This document shows, one piece after another, positions 1 through 7,393 of a stretch of DNA of 64,000 bases. Location of the stretch: NCBI RefSeq assembly GCF_020687045.1, contig NZ_JAJEPW010000005.1, positions 16,473 through 80,472 of the forward strand, given 5' to 3'. Below the pieces are notes generated by a model. The model ran no database searches and was not told the DNA's origin. It saw nothing but the letters and a program-made list of their open reading frames with translations. The DNA comes from Vescimonas cirricatena (GTDB taxonomy: Bacteria; Bacillota; Clostridia; Oscillospirales; Oscillospiraceae). Position numbers and translations under genes: made by a program. Within the stretch, counting starts at the first letter, position 1; each line of letters starts with the position of its first letter.

Positions 1-303
1 GAAGGCCGGATGGAGAGTGTACGCCGCTCCCGCCTGCTGGTTGACCGGCTCAACGATGCGGTCAGTATATTGAAAGCCAAACCGGTCAACGGGCACAAGA
101 TGTACGACATCATCTACATGACCTTTCTCGGACCGGACAAGCTGATGCACGAAGAGCTTCTGTACCGTCTGGACATCTCTGCCCGGCACTATTACCGGCT
201 CCGCACGCAGGCAATCAATATCATCGCCCTGCGCCTATGGTCTGCCCCTGCCGGCGAGGTGGATTCCTGGCTGGAGGTTCTTTCTATTTTGGAAAACTGG
301 TAA
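1..303 (+). CDS. HTH-type DNA-binding protein, C-terminal part (5' end outside window)
   Basis: The frame is open from the first base; an internal ATG sits at 10, so the gene may begin upstream of the window. About 100 residues are visible. The middle, with the motif LLYRLDISARHYYRLRTQA, looks like a helix-turn-helix of the sigma-like/ArpU-like regulators found in phages and conjugative elements. This is a resemblance in pattern only. It precedes an AbiE toxin-antitoxin operon and a conjugation block, so it is probably an element-borne regulator. The product ends 193 bp before the abiE genes. Confidence 0.5.
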   Translation, partial: EGRMESVRRSRLLVDRLNDAVSILKAKPVNGHKMYDIIYMTFLGPDKLMHEELLYRLDISARHYYRLRTQAINIIALRLWSAPAGEVDSWLEVLSILENW

Positions 304-437
304 GGTTAAAGGCCTCGATTATTGCATTGCTTCTACAGGAGCGGGACAAATGATACCGCACAGGAGCATCGGCATGGCAGCTGTTTGATTATGTGCAGAT
401 TGTTTGGAGATAATGTAGATAAGGATCGCAAATCCAG

Positions 438-466
438 TTGAAATTCTGTCCCGAATATTATATAAT
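438..466 (+). promoter_or_regulatory. sigma-A-type promoter of the abiE operon
   Basis: TTGAAA (438-443), a 17-base spacer, then TATAAT (461-466). The -10 box is at the centre of a perfect palindrome, so a bound repressor would block RNA polymerase directly. It is 31 bases before the antitoxin start. Confidence 0.7.
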
Positions 467-476
467 ATTCGGGACA
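447..476. promoter_or_regulatory. Perfect 30-bp palindromic operator of abiE
   Basis: TGTCCCGAATATTA (447-460), two central bases, and the exact reverse complement at 463-476. It covers the -10 box. AbiEi antitoxins are known to repress their own promoter by binding inverted repeats, so this is the expected autoregulatory site. The palindrome is seen directly; binding by the neighbouring AbiEi is inference. Confidence 0.7.
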
Positions 477-496
477 AAGCAAAGGAGGAAAACAGA

Positions 497-1111
497 ATGA
501 AAACTGGATATTCCAAGCAGATACAGGAGCGAATCAACGGTGCGGATGACGGTACAATCTTCGTGAACTCGGATTTCGCAGATATTGCCGATTCGGAAAC
601 AACCAGGCGCAATCTGAACAGATTAACGCAAATCGGTATGCTTCGCCGGATATTAAAGGGTGTTTACGAAAAGCCGAAGTACAGCAAGCTGCTTGATGAA
701 TACGTAGCGGCCGACCCGGACGCAGTTGCAAAAGCATTGGCGCGAAGTTACCATTGGACCATCGTCCCGTGTGGGAATACAGCCCTGAACCTTTTGGGGC
801 TCTCCACACAGGTAACGGCAGTCTGGTCCTATATCAGCGACGGCCCGTATAAGACCTATGAGTGGAACTCCACAAAGCTGGAATTTAAGCATAGGACCAA
901 CAAGGAAATCACCGGTCTGTCTTACATGACGAGCTTGGTGATCCAGGCGCTGAAAACTTTGGGAAGGACCAATGTGACGGCGGAGATCATACAGACGCTT
1001 TCTGAAAAGCTGTCCGAGGACGAAAAGCAAGCCTGCCTGAAAGAGGCGACGGAATCTACGGATTGGGTTTATGAAACGATACGGAAAATGTGTGGAGGCG
1101 AAACACAATGA
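497..1111 (+). CDS. abiEi: AbiEi-type antitoxin (DUF6088-like), type IV toxin-antitoxin
   Basis: A 204-residue protein with an N-terminal winged-helix segment (about residues 20-60, with TTRRNLNRLTQIGMLRRI) followed by an AbiEi-like domain containing the GNTALNLLGLSTQV stretch. AbiEi antitoxins repress their own operon and neutralise the AbiEii nucleotidyltransferase, giving element stability or phage abortive infection. The start at 497 has a strong AAAGGAGG site. The stop overlaps the start of the next gene as ATGA, which is typical of a coupled toxin-antitoxin pair. A perfect palindrome covers the promoter. Family assignment rests on the toxin partner plus the winged-helix pattern. Confidence 0.85.
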   Translation: MKTGYSKQIQERINGADDGTIFVNSDFADIADSETTRRNLNRLTQIGMLRRILKGVYEKPKYSKLLDEYVAADPDAVAKALARSYHWTIVPCGNTALNLLGLSTQVTAVWSYISDGPYKTYEWNSTKLEFKHRTNKEITGLSYMTSLVIQALKTLGRTNVTAEIIQTLSEKLSEDEKQACLKEATESTDWVYETIRKMCGGETQ

Positions 1112-2106
1112 GAAATGTAGCACGATTGCCGGACAGTGACCGGGGCGAACTGTTCCGAAATACAGCAGATAAGATGGGCTTGAATGATGCCATCGTAGAA
1201 AAAGATTTTTGGGTATGCTTTACGCTTGACCATCTGTTCCACCGATGCCCCTGGAAAGATGCTATTACCTTCAAAGGCGGTACCAGCCTTTCCAAAGCAT
1301 TCAATCTGATCAGCCGCTTTTCCGAGGATATTGATCTGATTTTGGATTGGCGAGTGTTGGGATATGGTAAAGACGAGCCATGGGAAAAGCGCTCCAACAC
1401 CAAGCAGGATGCATTCAACAAAGAAGCCAATACTCGGGCGGAAGTTTTCCTCGCAGAACAGTTTTGCCCCACCGTTCAGGCAGAGTTCTCTCGGGAGCTT
1501 GGCTGTGAGGCGAACATTTACATAGACGAAAAGGACAAACAGACCGTCATCTTTGCCTATCCGCACCTGTTCACAAACCCTGCCACCTTGCAGGTCATTC
1601 GTTTGGAGATTGGCGCATTGGCTGCTTGGACGCCTGCAAAAATTGCGCAGATCGAGCCCTATGCAGCAACCTATTATCCAAAAGTTTTTTCACAAAAGGA
1701 TACGGCAATTCTGACCGTTGCGCCGGAGCGGACCTTCTGGGAAAAGGCGACGATCCTGCACCATGAAGCCAACAGACCCGAAGGTTCGGAAATGCCGCAG
1801 CGTTATTCCCGGCATTACTATGACCTATACCGTATGTCAATGACGCCTGTGAAAGAGGCCGCTTTTGCACGGGTGGACCTGCTGAAAACGGTAGTAGACT
1901 TCAAAATGAAGTTCTATCCGAGAGTCTGGGCAAAGTACCAGGAGGCTGTCCCGGGCACCTTGAAGCTGGTTCCCCCGGAGTATCGCTTTTCAGCGCTGGC
2001 TGCGGATTACGAAGCCATGAAGGATATGCTCTATGGTGATGTTCCTTCTTTTTACACAGTGATGGATGCACTCAGAAATCTGGAAAGAGGTATCCATTTG
2101 CTGTAG
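1108..2106 (+). CDS. abiEii: AbiEii/AbiGii nucleotidyltransferase toxin
   Basis: A 332-residue toxin of the nucleotidyltransferase fold. The hallmark motifs are visible: KGGTSLSK at residues 56-63 and RFSEDIDL at 70-77, the metal/nucleotide-binding acidic pair. Family members are thought to nucleotidylate tRNA or protein targets and cause growth arrest until antagonised by AbiEi. I chose ATG 1108 rather than the upstream in-frame ATG 1090 because GGAGG at 1094-1098 sits 9 bases before it and it overlaps the antitoxin stop (ATGA). The gene looks intact. Its place beside a conjugation module suggests a post-segregational stabiliser of the ICE. Confidence 0.9.
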   Translation: MRNVARLPDSDRGELFRNTADKMGLNDAIVEKDFWVCFTLDHLFHRCPWKDAITFKGGTSLSKAFNLISRFSEDIDLILDWRVLGYGKDEPWEKRSNTKQDAFNKEANTRAEVFLAEQFCPTVQAEFSRELGCEANIYIDEKDKQTVIFAYPHLFTNPATLQVIRLEIGALAAWTPAKIAQIEPYAATYYPKVFSQKDTAILTVAPERTFWEKATILHHEANRPEGSEMPQRYSRHYYDLYRMSMTPVKEAAFARVDLLKTVVDFKMKFYPRVWAKYQEAVPGTLKLVPPEYRFSALAADYEAMKDMLYGDVPSFYTVMDALRNLERGIHLL

Positions 2107-2384
2107 CGGCTTCATAATTCACGACGCTGATTGTCTTACCGGTTGTAAAGTCGCCGGTTTCTCCGCAACAGAACAAACGCCATTCCCTTCTGGCATAGTG
2201 GATGGCACAGAAAAAGGCGGAGAAAATGGCACGGTTCGCGCCGATGACATGTAAATGCAAACATGCTATACTGTTAGCGTCCGATAGTAGGAGCACACCA
2301 TAAAGGCACCGTTTCTGCGAGGCAATTCAGCCTCCGAGAGCGGTGCCTTTTTATGTGCCGAATTGAAAAACAGGAGGTAAAAGC
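2107..2384. other. Non-coding spacer ending in a leader hairpin
   Basis: No convincing gene. A TATACT box near 2265 without a good -35 may be a weak promoter for the conjugation genes. A strong hairpin follows at 2302-2352. Confidence 0.4.
2302..2352 (+). terminator. Terminator-like hairpin just before the first transfer gene
   Basis: AAAGGCACCG (2302-2311) pairs exactly with CGGTGCCTTT (2341-2350). An inner stem GAGGC/GCCTC and a T run to 2352 complete an intrinsic-terminator shape. The next ribosome site begins 20 bases later. First of seven similar leader hairpins in the element. Confidence 0.75.
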
Positions 2385-2744
2385 ATGTCAAAGCAACTTG
2401 TATCAGGTAAGCATCGGCTCAGAAATACCTACTGGTCGTTAGTGGGCGCCGCGTCGGCAACGATCCTCTCCGTCCAGCCCGTAATGGCTGAAACAATCTG
2501 GGATCGCTTTTCCACGATCATGCGGGATATCTACGGACAGCTGGTCGGGATCAGTACCATTGTTGCCGTGACCGTGGCAGCCATTGCGTTGTTGGTGCGG
2601 ATGGTCAGCCGGAACCAGCGTGCGGTGGACGAGGCTACCAGCTGGCTCAAACGAGTCGTTGTGACCTGGATTATTCTTAACACACTCGGCTTTATCGTAG
2701 CATACCTGCAGCCGTTGATCGCCGGCGGGCAGTACACAGGTTAA
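2385..2744 (+). CDS. VirB2/TrbC-like small membrane protein of the mating apparatus
   Basis: A 119-residue protein with a signal-peptide-like N-terminus (hydrophobic stretch ending near VMAETI, about residues 22-37) and two transmembrane helices (about 55-73 and 88-106) separated by a short basic loop. This is the layout of VirB2/TrbC-type pilin subunits, and the gene is directly before a VirB6-like protein in a conjugation block. Start at 2385 follows AGGAGG at 2372-2377. Sequence-level family membership is not certain; position and topology carry the call. Confidence 0.65.
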   Translation: MSKQLVSGKHRLRNTYWSLVGAASATILSVQPVMAETIWDRFSTIMRDIYGQLVGISTIVAVTVAAIALLVRMVSRNQRAVDEATSWLKRVVVTWIILNTLGFIVAYLQPLIAGGQYTG

Positions 2745-2782
2745 TGATCAACAGTTCGGGATCAGTCAGGAGGTGAACGACT

Positions 2783-4876
2783 ATCTTAGACTGGATTTTT
2801 GAAGGGATCGTGACATGGATCTCCAGTATTGCCTCGCAGATCATGGACGCGGTTTCCGGCCTCTTTCTCAATGCGTTAGGAACAGACATGGTGACCATGG
2901 AGGAGTATTTCCCCTTCATCACCAAGGCCTTTGACGTCATGCAGTACACAGCCTGGGCAGTCCTTTTTCTCATTGTGGTCTGGCAGCTGTTCCGTGCGTT
3001 CGGAGGACCCATTACCGAAGCCGAAAACCCATGGCAATTAGTTGTGCGTGGCGCGATTTTCGCGCTGCTGATCGGATACGCAAAACCAATTTTCATGCTG
3101 GCGCTCGACATTGCCAGAGCGCCGTATACGGCACTGATGGATGTAAGCATGACGGCGGAGGAATTCACCTTTGCCGGTGTGGAGCAGGCACTGAGCAACG
3201 GACTGCTGACAATCGTTTCAACCGTGACGGTTGTCGGGCCCATACTGGTTCTGATCCTGCTGATCGCGCTCGGATGGAATTACTTCAAGCTGCTGCTGGA
3301 GGCGGTCGAACGGTATATCGTGGTCGGTGTGCTGTGCTATACCTCCCCGCTGGCATTCTGCATGGGCGGCTCCAAGGCGACTAATCAGGTTTTTAAAAGC
3401 TGGTGCAGGATGGTAGGCTCGCAGCTTCTCCTGCTGGTCATGAACGTGTGGTTTATCCGGGGCTTTAACTCCTCGGTAGGCCAGTATATCGGAAACGGCG
3501 GCGCGCTGAGTACAGGGCAGGGATCTATCTTTCTATGGCTGTTCTGCGCCCTGGCATTCCTAAAGACCGCGCAGAAATTCGACAGCTATATGGCCGCTAT
3601 GGGACTTAATGTGGCGCAGACCGGTTCCAGCATGGGCATGGAGCTGCTGATGGCCGCAAGGGTGATCAGCGGCGTGGGACACAGCGCAAAGAGCGCAGGC
3701 AGCGTGTTCGGCAGGGGCGGTTCGACTGCAACCGGAACCGGCGCCGCGGCCAGCGGCTTTGCATCCGGCTTTGCCAGCAGATTCAAGGGTAACAGCTATG
3801 TCCGTGACGCCGTCGTTGATGGCGGCACGCGCATGGGCATGGGCGGCGGCGTCGGCTTTGTCGGGCGCGTTTTTGGCGGTGTAGCTGCCAGAAACGGTGC
3901 GATGCTTACGGGAGAATCCATCTCCTCCGTAGCAGCGCGTCCCGCAGAAGCAGCCGGCACCATTGCCGGCGATATCGCCGACCGCAGCCTTGGCAACTAC
4001 ATGCCTCAGCTTGCGGGCCATACACTCAAGGGAACCCAGATCAGCGGCGGACACATCAGCACGACGGCGACCGGCACAGACGGCAAGGTCAGCAGTGTGG
4101 AGATGTTCAATACGGCGCAGTTTGAAAAACCCGCCGCTCCGCACTCCGTTGTAACTGCCACTGACGGCAGCACCTGGTATCAGATGGCCAGCGGCGAGGG
4201 CCGAAACGCCTTCTACGATGCGCCCGGGTTTACCGGCAGCCCCGCCGAATCCGAACAGGTTGCAGCAGCCTTCCCCGGCGCTGCTGAAGGTACAGTCCTT
4301 CGCAACACGGGCGACGGCATCATGGAAGCTAGCAGCGAGAGCGGAAACAGCCTGTGGTACAACAGCGCGTATTACGACGTGCCCGACGCACCGCACACTG
4401 TCATGCAGGCGGCAAACGGCGTAGACTGGTACGCTATGCAGCAGCACGCGGAAGCGCCTGCCTTTGAACAGGGAGAGGCCGCAGACGCATATAACCAGGC
4501 GGCCTTCCGCAACTTTATGCCCGGCTTTGAGCAGCAGGTGGCACATGTGGACGGCACGCATCGGGAGGACGGACACTTCGAGGTCCGCCATGCCGATGGC
4601 TCCGGGACGGCCTTTTACGACACCGCCAGATTCGCCGCACCGCGCGGGGATTATCAGGTGTATGAGGACGTCAGAGGGCAGCAGTGGATCGCCATCCATG
4701 GAGACCCCGCTGTGGAACGCAAGCCGGTGTTCGAGGACGGAAAGCCCGTCTACGACGGTGAAAACGTCCGCACGGTGTCCGTGGAGTCGGTTCGATACAA
4801 GAACACGCCCAGCCGCTTTAAGGCGCCGGAAAAGCGTCCGGACAGCGGCATAAAGGCGCCGAAGCGCAGGAAATAA
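2783..4876 (+). CDS. VirB6/TrbL-like polytopic conjugation protein
   Basis: About 697 residues. The first 290 hold 6-7 hydrophobic helices with a typical VirB6/TrbL pattern; the remaining 400 are a soluble Gly/Ala/Ser-rich then acidic tail with repeated xFYDxP- and WYxMxx-like segments (for example GRNAFYDAPGF, GTAFYDTARF), probably extending into or outside the wall. It should form the inner-membrane channel of the type IV secretion system. The first ordinary start codon in frame is GTG 2810, but AGGAGGTGA (2768-2776) is too far from it. The frame continues up to ATC 2783, which aligns with ATG in the neighbouring pattern AACT-ATG-CTT-GAT, so an ATC start is proposed. Confidence 0.75.
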   Translation: MLDWIFEGIVTWISSIASQIMDAVSGLFLNALGTDMVTMEEYFPFITKAFDVMQYTAWAVLFLIVVWQLFRAFGGPITEAENPWQLVVRGAIFALLIGYAKPIFMLALDIARAPYTALMDVSMTAEEFTFAGVEQALSNGLLTIVSTVTVVGPILVLILLIALGWNYFKLLLEAVERYIVVGVLCYTSPLAFCMGGSKATNQVFKSWCRMVGSQLLLLVMNVWFIRGFNSSVGQYIGNGGALSTGQGSIFLWLFCALAFLKTAQKFDSYMAAMGLNVAQTGSSMGMELLMAARVISGVGHSAKSAGSVFGRGGSTATGTGAAASGFASGFASRFKGNSYVRDAVVDGGTRMGMGGGVGFVGRVFGGVAARNGAMLTGESISSVAARPAEAAGTIAGDIADRSLGNYMPQLAGHTLKGTQISGGHISTTATGTDGKVSSVEMFNTAQFEKPAAPHSVVTATDGSTWYQMASGEGRNAFYDAPGFTGSPAESEQVAAAFPGAAEGTVLRNTGDGIMEASSESGNSLWYNSAYYDVPDAPHTVMQAANGVDWYAMQQHAEAPAFEQGEAADAYNQAAFRNFMPGFEQQVAHVDGTHREDGHFEVRHADGSGTAFYDTARFAAPRGDYQVYEDVRGQQWIAIHGDPAVERKPVFEDGKPVYDGENVRTVSVESVRYKNTPSRFKAPEKRPDSGIKAPKRRK

Positions 4877-4888
4877 ATGCAGCGGGCA

Positions 4889-4923
4889 ACAGCCGGAGCG
4901 GATGACATCCCTCCGGCTGTTTT
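4889..4923 (+). terminator. Terminator-like hairpin upstream of the NlpC/P60 gene
   Basis: ACAGCCGGAG (4889-4898) pairs with CTCCGGCTGT (4911-4920), followed by TTT. Flanking GGCA/TGCC bases could lengthen the stem. It lies between virB6 and the hydrolase, 54 bases before the hydrolase ribosome site. Confidence 0.75.
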
Positions 4924-4994
4924 GCCTGCCTGCGAATAAAGAAACCAGCCGCCACGCGCGGCTTCGGATACTCACCGGGGAGGTGTAAAAGAAA

Positions 4995-7022
4995 ATGGCT
5001 GAGCCGGATAAACGGCAGATAGGCGACGGCAGCGATAATTACGGCGAAGCTGCCAAGCAGATGGCCAAAGCCGCAAAGGAAGCAGGAAAAGAGACGGCAA
5101 AGCAAGCCGCCGTGAAAGGCGCTGAAGCCGGCGCCAATGCAGCAGCCGCGACGGTACAGGCAGGTGTGGAGGGCGGCAAGGCGGTTGCCGAGATAGCCGC
5201 AGGAACCGCTGCGGGCGGACCGTGGGGTGCGATTTTATCGGCGGCATGGGCCATGCGTCACACGCTGTTTAAGATACTTGTCTGCATCTGCCTGTTTTTC
5301 CTTGTCATTATCGTCCTGATCGTTTCACTGCCCAGCGTTGTTACAAACAGCGTGTTTGGGCTGGATGGGTCGATGGTGGACATGGAAAACCCCACAACAC
5401 TGCTGGAATCCTATAACGACCTTGCCGCAGATATTTCCGCAGTTGTGGAGGAAGGGTATGACGCAGCCCTCGCAAAAGTTGAGCAGATCATTGAGGACGG
5501 CGGATACGACTACGATCTGTCTATGGATGCACTTATCAATTACGCACAGGGTTCCGCCGGGTACGATGTAAGCTATATCCTTGCGGCCTACTCCGCATCG
5601 CTTCAACAACGCAATACCGGCAAGGAGGATATGCTGGCAAAGCTTCGCAGCGTTGCCGACAGTATGTTTCCGGTATCTTTCGTAGAGAAGGAATCGGAGC
5701 AAATCGTCCCCTTTACCTACGCTACATACAGACCCGTTACCGTGACGGTCGTCACATCGAAGACACAGACGGGAACCATCAATGGTGTTCCGCAGTACCG
5801 TTATACCACAGCCCGTCGCACCTACTATGAGCCGGACGAAACGATAACAACATCGGAGCCGGTCAATGTGGCAGCCTATACGCCTGTGGCAGTTTCCGTT
5901 CCCATATACAGCGGAGGCAGAATCACCGGCACACGAAGCGAAATCTATTATGAGCAGGGCGGCACGGAGACGCTCACTCCGGAAACGGAGGTCGTAAAGT
6001 ATGTGGAATGCACCATACAGCCATTTGATAACAGCGTCATCATCCGAGCCTTCGGGATCGATCCCTCCGCCACCTATGACCAATTCAAAATAACCTATGG
6101 CGAAGCCATTCAGAAGATGGCCAACGCCTTGAAAATGACGCTGTATGGGACATTAGGCAACGGGCAGATGGTTCCCTTGACCGATGCGGAGCTGATCGCC
6201 TTTGTCAACGCGCAGAACTGCAGCCCCATGCGGAAGCACATCATTACAACGGCATTGTCGCTGGTGGGCAAGGTCCCATATTTCTGGGGCGGCAAGTCGG
6301 CGCCCGGTTGGAACGATGCTTGGAACACGCCGCGGCTGGTGACGTCAGCCGGTTCTCCGACGACCGGCACGATTCGGCCCTTTGGTCTTGATTGCAGCGG
6401 ATTCACCACATGGGTATTCAATACGGCAGTAGGCGTTGAGATCGGCGCCGGCTGCAACGGACAGTACCCGAATACCTACGGCGTCTCCGCAGCGGAGCTG
6501 CTGCCGGGTGATTTAGGATTCCTTGCGGATGATGACGGCTGGGGCCATGTGCTTATTTTTGCCGGATATGATGCGGAAGGGACCCGTATGTGGGTGCATT
6601 CCTCCGGCGGCATCGGCGTTATCCTGAATACGCCAAGCTATGAAGGAAGGCTTTCCTATCGCCGCCTCAGCATCGTGGATTACGATGCGCCGGTGGTAAA
6701 CGCCCCCATCGGCGAGGCGCTTTATACGCTGGAGGTAGAGGTGACGCATTACTGCGCCTGTGCAAAGTGCTGCGGCAGCAATGCGCAGGGGCTTACCGCC
6801 AGCGGCAAACAGGCAGCGGTCGGTATGGTCGCTATGTCCAGCCATTATCCCTTCGGCACGCAAATCATGATAAACGGTACCATGTACACCGTGGAAGATC
6901 GGGGCGGCTCGGGCATAGAGAACAATATCCATCGCGTGGATATCTATGTGCCGGACCATCAGAAGGCACTGCGGATGGGACGGTATACCACAACCGCAAC
7001 AATTTACAGATTAGGCAGGTGA
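4995..7022 (+). CDS. Membrane-anchored cell-wall hydrolase with NlpC/P60 and 3D domains
   Basis: A 675-residue conjugation hydrolase. An Ala/Lys-rich cytoplasmic N-terminus (1-90) precedes one transmembrane helix (about 93-116). An extracellular spacer leads to an NlpC/P60 domain (about 410-560) with the catalytic Cys in LDCSGFT, the His in GWGHVLIF and a further His in WVHSSGG. The C-terminus (about 575-673) is a 3D domain, with CACAKCCG, TASG and the conserved acidic residues in VEDRGG and VDIYVPDH. Such proteins open peptidoglycan for the mating channel; the 3D fold is shared with RlpA/MltA-like enzymes. GGGGAGGTG at 4977-4985 fixes the start. Two distinct wall-cutting folds in one protein are notable. 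Confidence 0.88.
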   Translation: MAEPDKRQIGDGSDNYGEAAKQMAKAAKEAGKETAKQAAVKGAEAGANAAAATVQAGVEGGKAVAEIAAGTAAGGPWGAILSAAWAMRHTLFKILVCICLFFLVIIVLIVSLPSVVTNSVFGLDGSMVDMENPTTLLESYNDLAADISAVVEEGYDAALAKVEQIIEDGGYDYDLSMDALINYAQGSAGYDVSYILAAYSASLQQRNTGKEDMLAKLRSVADSMFPVSFVEKESEQIVPFTYATYRPVTVTVVTSKTQTGTINGVPQYRYTTARRTYYEPDETITTSEPVNVAAYTPVAVSVPIYSGGRITGTRSEIYYEQGGTETLTPETEVVKYVECTIQPFDNSVIIRAFGIDPSATYDQFKITYGEAIQKMANALKMTLYGTLGNGQMVPLTDAELIAFVNAQNCSPMRKHIITTALSLVGKVPYFWGGKSAPGWNDAWNTPRLVTSAGSPTTGTIRPFGLDCSGFTTWVFNTAVGVEIGAGCNGQYPNTYGVSAAELLPGDLGFLADDDGWGHVLIFAGYDAEGTRMWVHSSGGIGVILNTPSYEGRLSYRRLSIVDYDAPVVNAPIGEALYTLEVEVTHYCACAKCCGSNAQGLTASGKQAAVGMVAMSSHYPFGTQIMINGTMYTVEDRGGSGIENNIHRVDIYVPDHQKALRMGRYTTTATIYRLGR

Positions 7023-7027
7023 AAAAC

Positions 7028-7393
7028 TTGGACGAAAGAGAATACAACAACGTGTACGCAATCCCCGCAAACTATACGGACAGCGGCAAACTGCTGGGAG
7101 GGATGATCGATACCCGGAACGCAATTGAAACGGTGATTCTGGTGCTGGCTTTGGGCTATCCGGAGCTGATCCTGATCCCCATGCCCGGAACCATCCGCAT
7201 CGTGGTCATGACGGTCACGCTGCTGCCGCTGGCGGTGGTATCTGCAATGGGCGTGGATGGCGGGTCGCTGTTTCAGTACATCGGCCATATCATCCATTTC
7301 TGGACACACCGCAGGAAATTACACTTCAGGAGGATCGGATACCGCTATGGCCAAAGCAAAAGGAAAAAGAAACCACAGAAAAGAAAAGCTTGA
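7028..7393 (+). CDS. prgI: PrgI-family membrane protein
   Basis: A 121-residue protein matching PrgI: a short soluble N-terminus (LDEREYNNVYAIPANYTDSG), two adjacent transmembrane helices (about residues 38-56 and 58-76) and a basic C-terminal tail. In Gram-positive conjugation PrgI (VirB3-like) partners the VirB4 ATPase. Translation begins at TTG 7028, six bases after the previous stop and 7 bases after AGGCAGGTG. Its last 47 bases overlap virB4, so the two are translationally coupled. Confidence 0.82.
   Translation: MDEREYNNVYAIPANYTDSGKLLGGMIDTRNAIETVILVLALGYPELILIPMPGTIRIVVMTVTLLPLAVVSAMGVDGGSLFQYIGHIIHFWTHRRKLHFRRIGYRYGQSKRKKKPQKRKA

Noticed and set aside
3560..4975. Long minus-strand open frame opposite virB6
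   Set aside because: Arg/Cys/His-rich shadow of a GC-rich coding frame; no ribosome site and no known domain.
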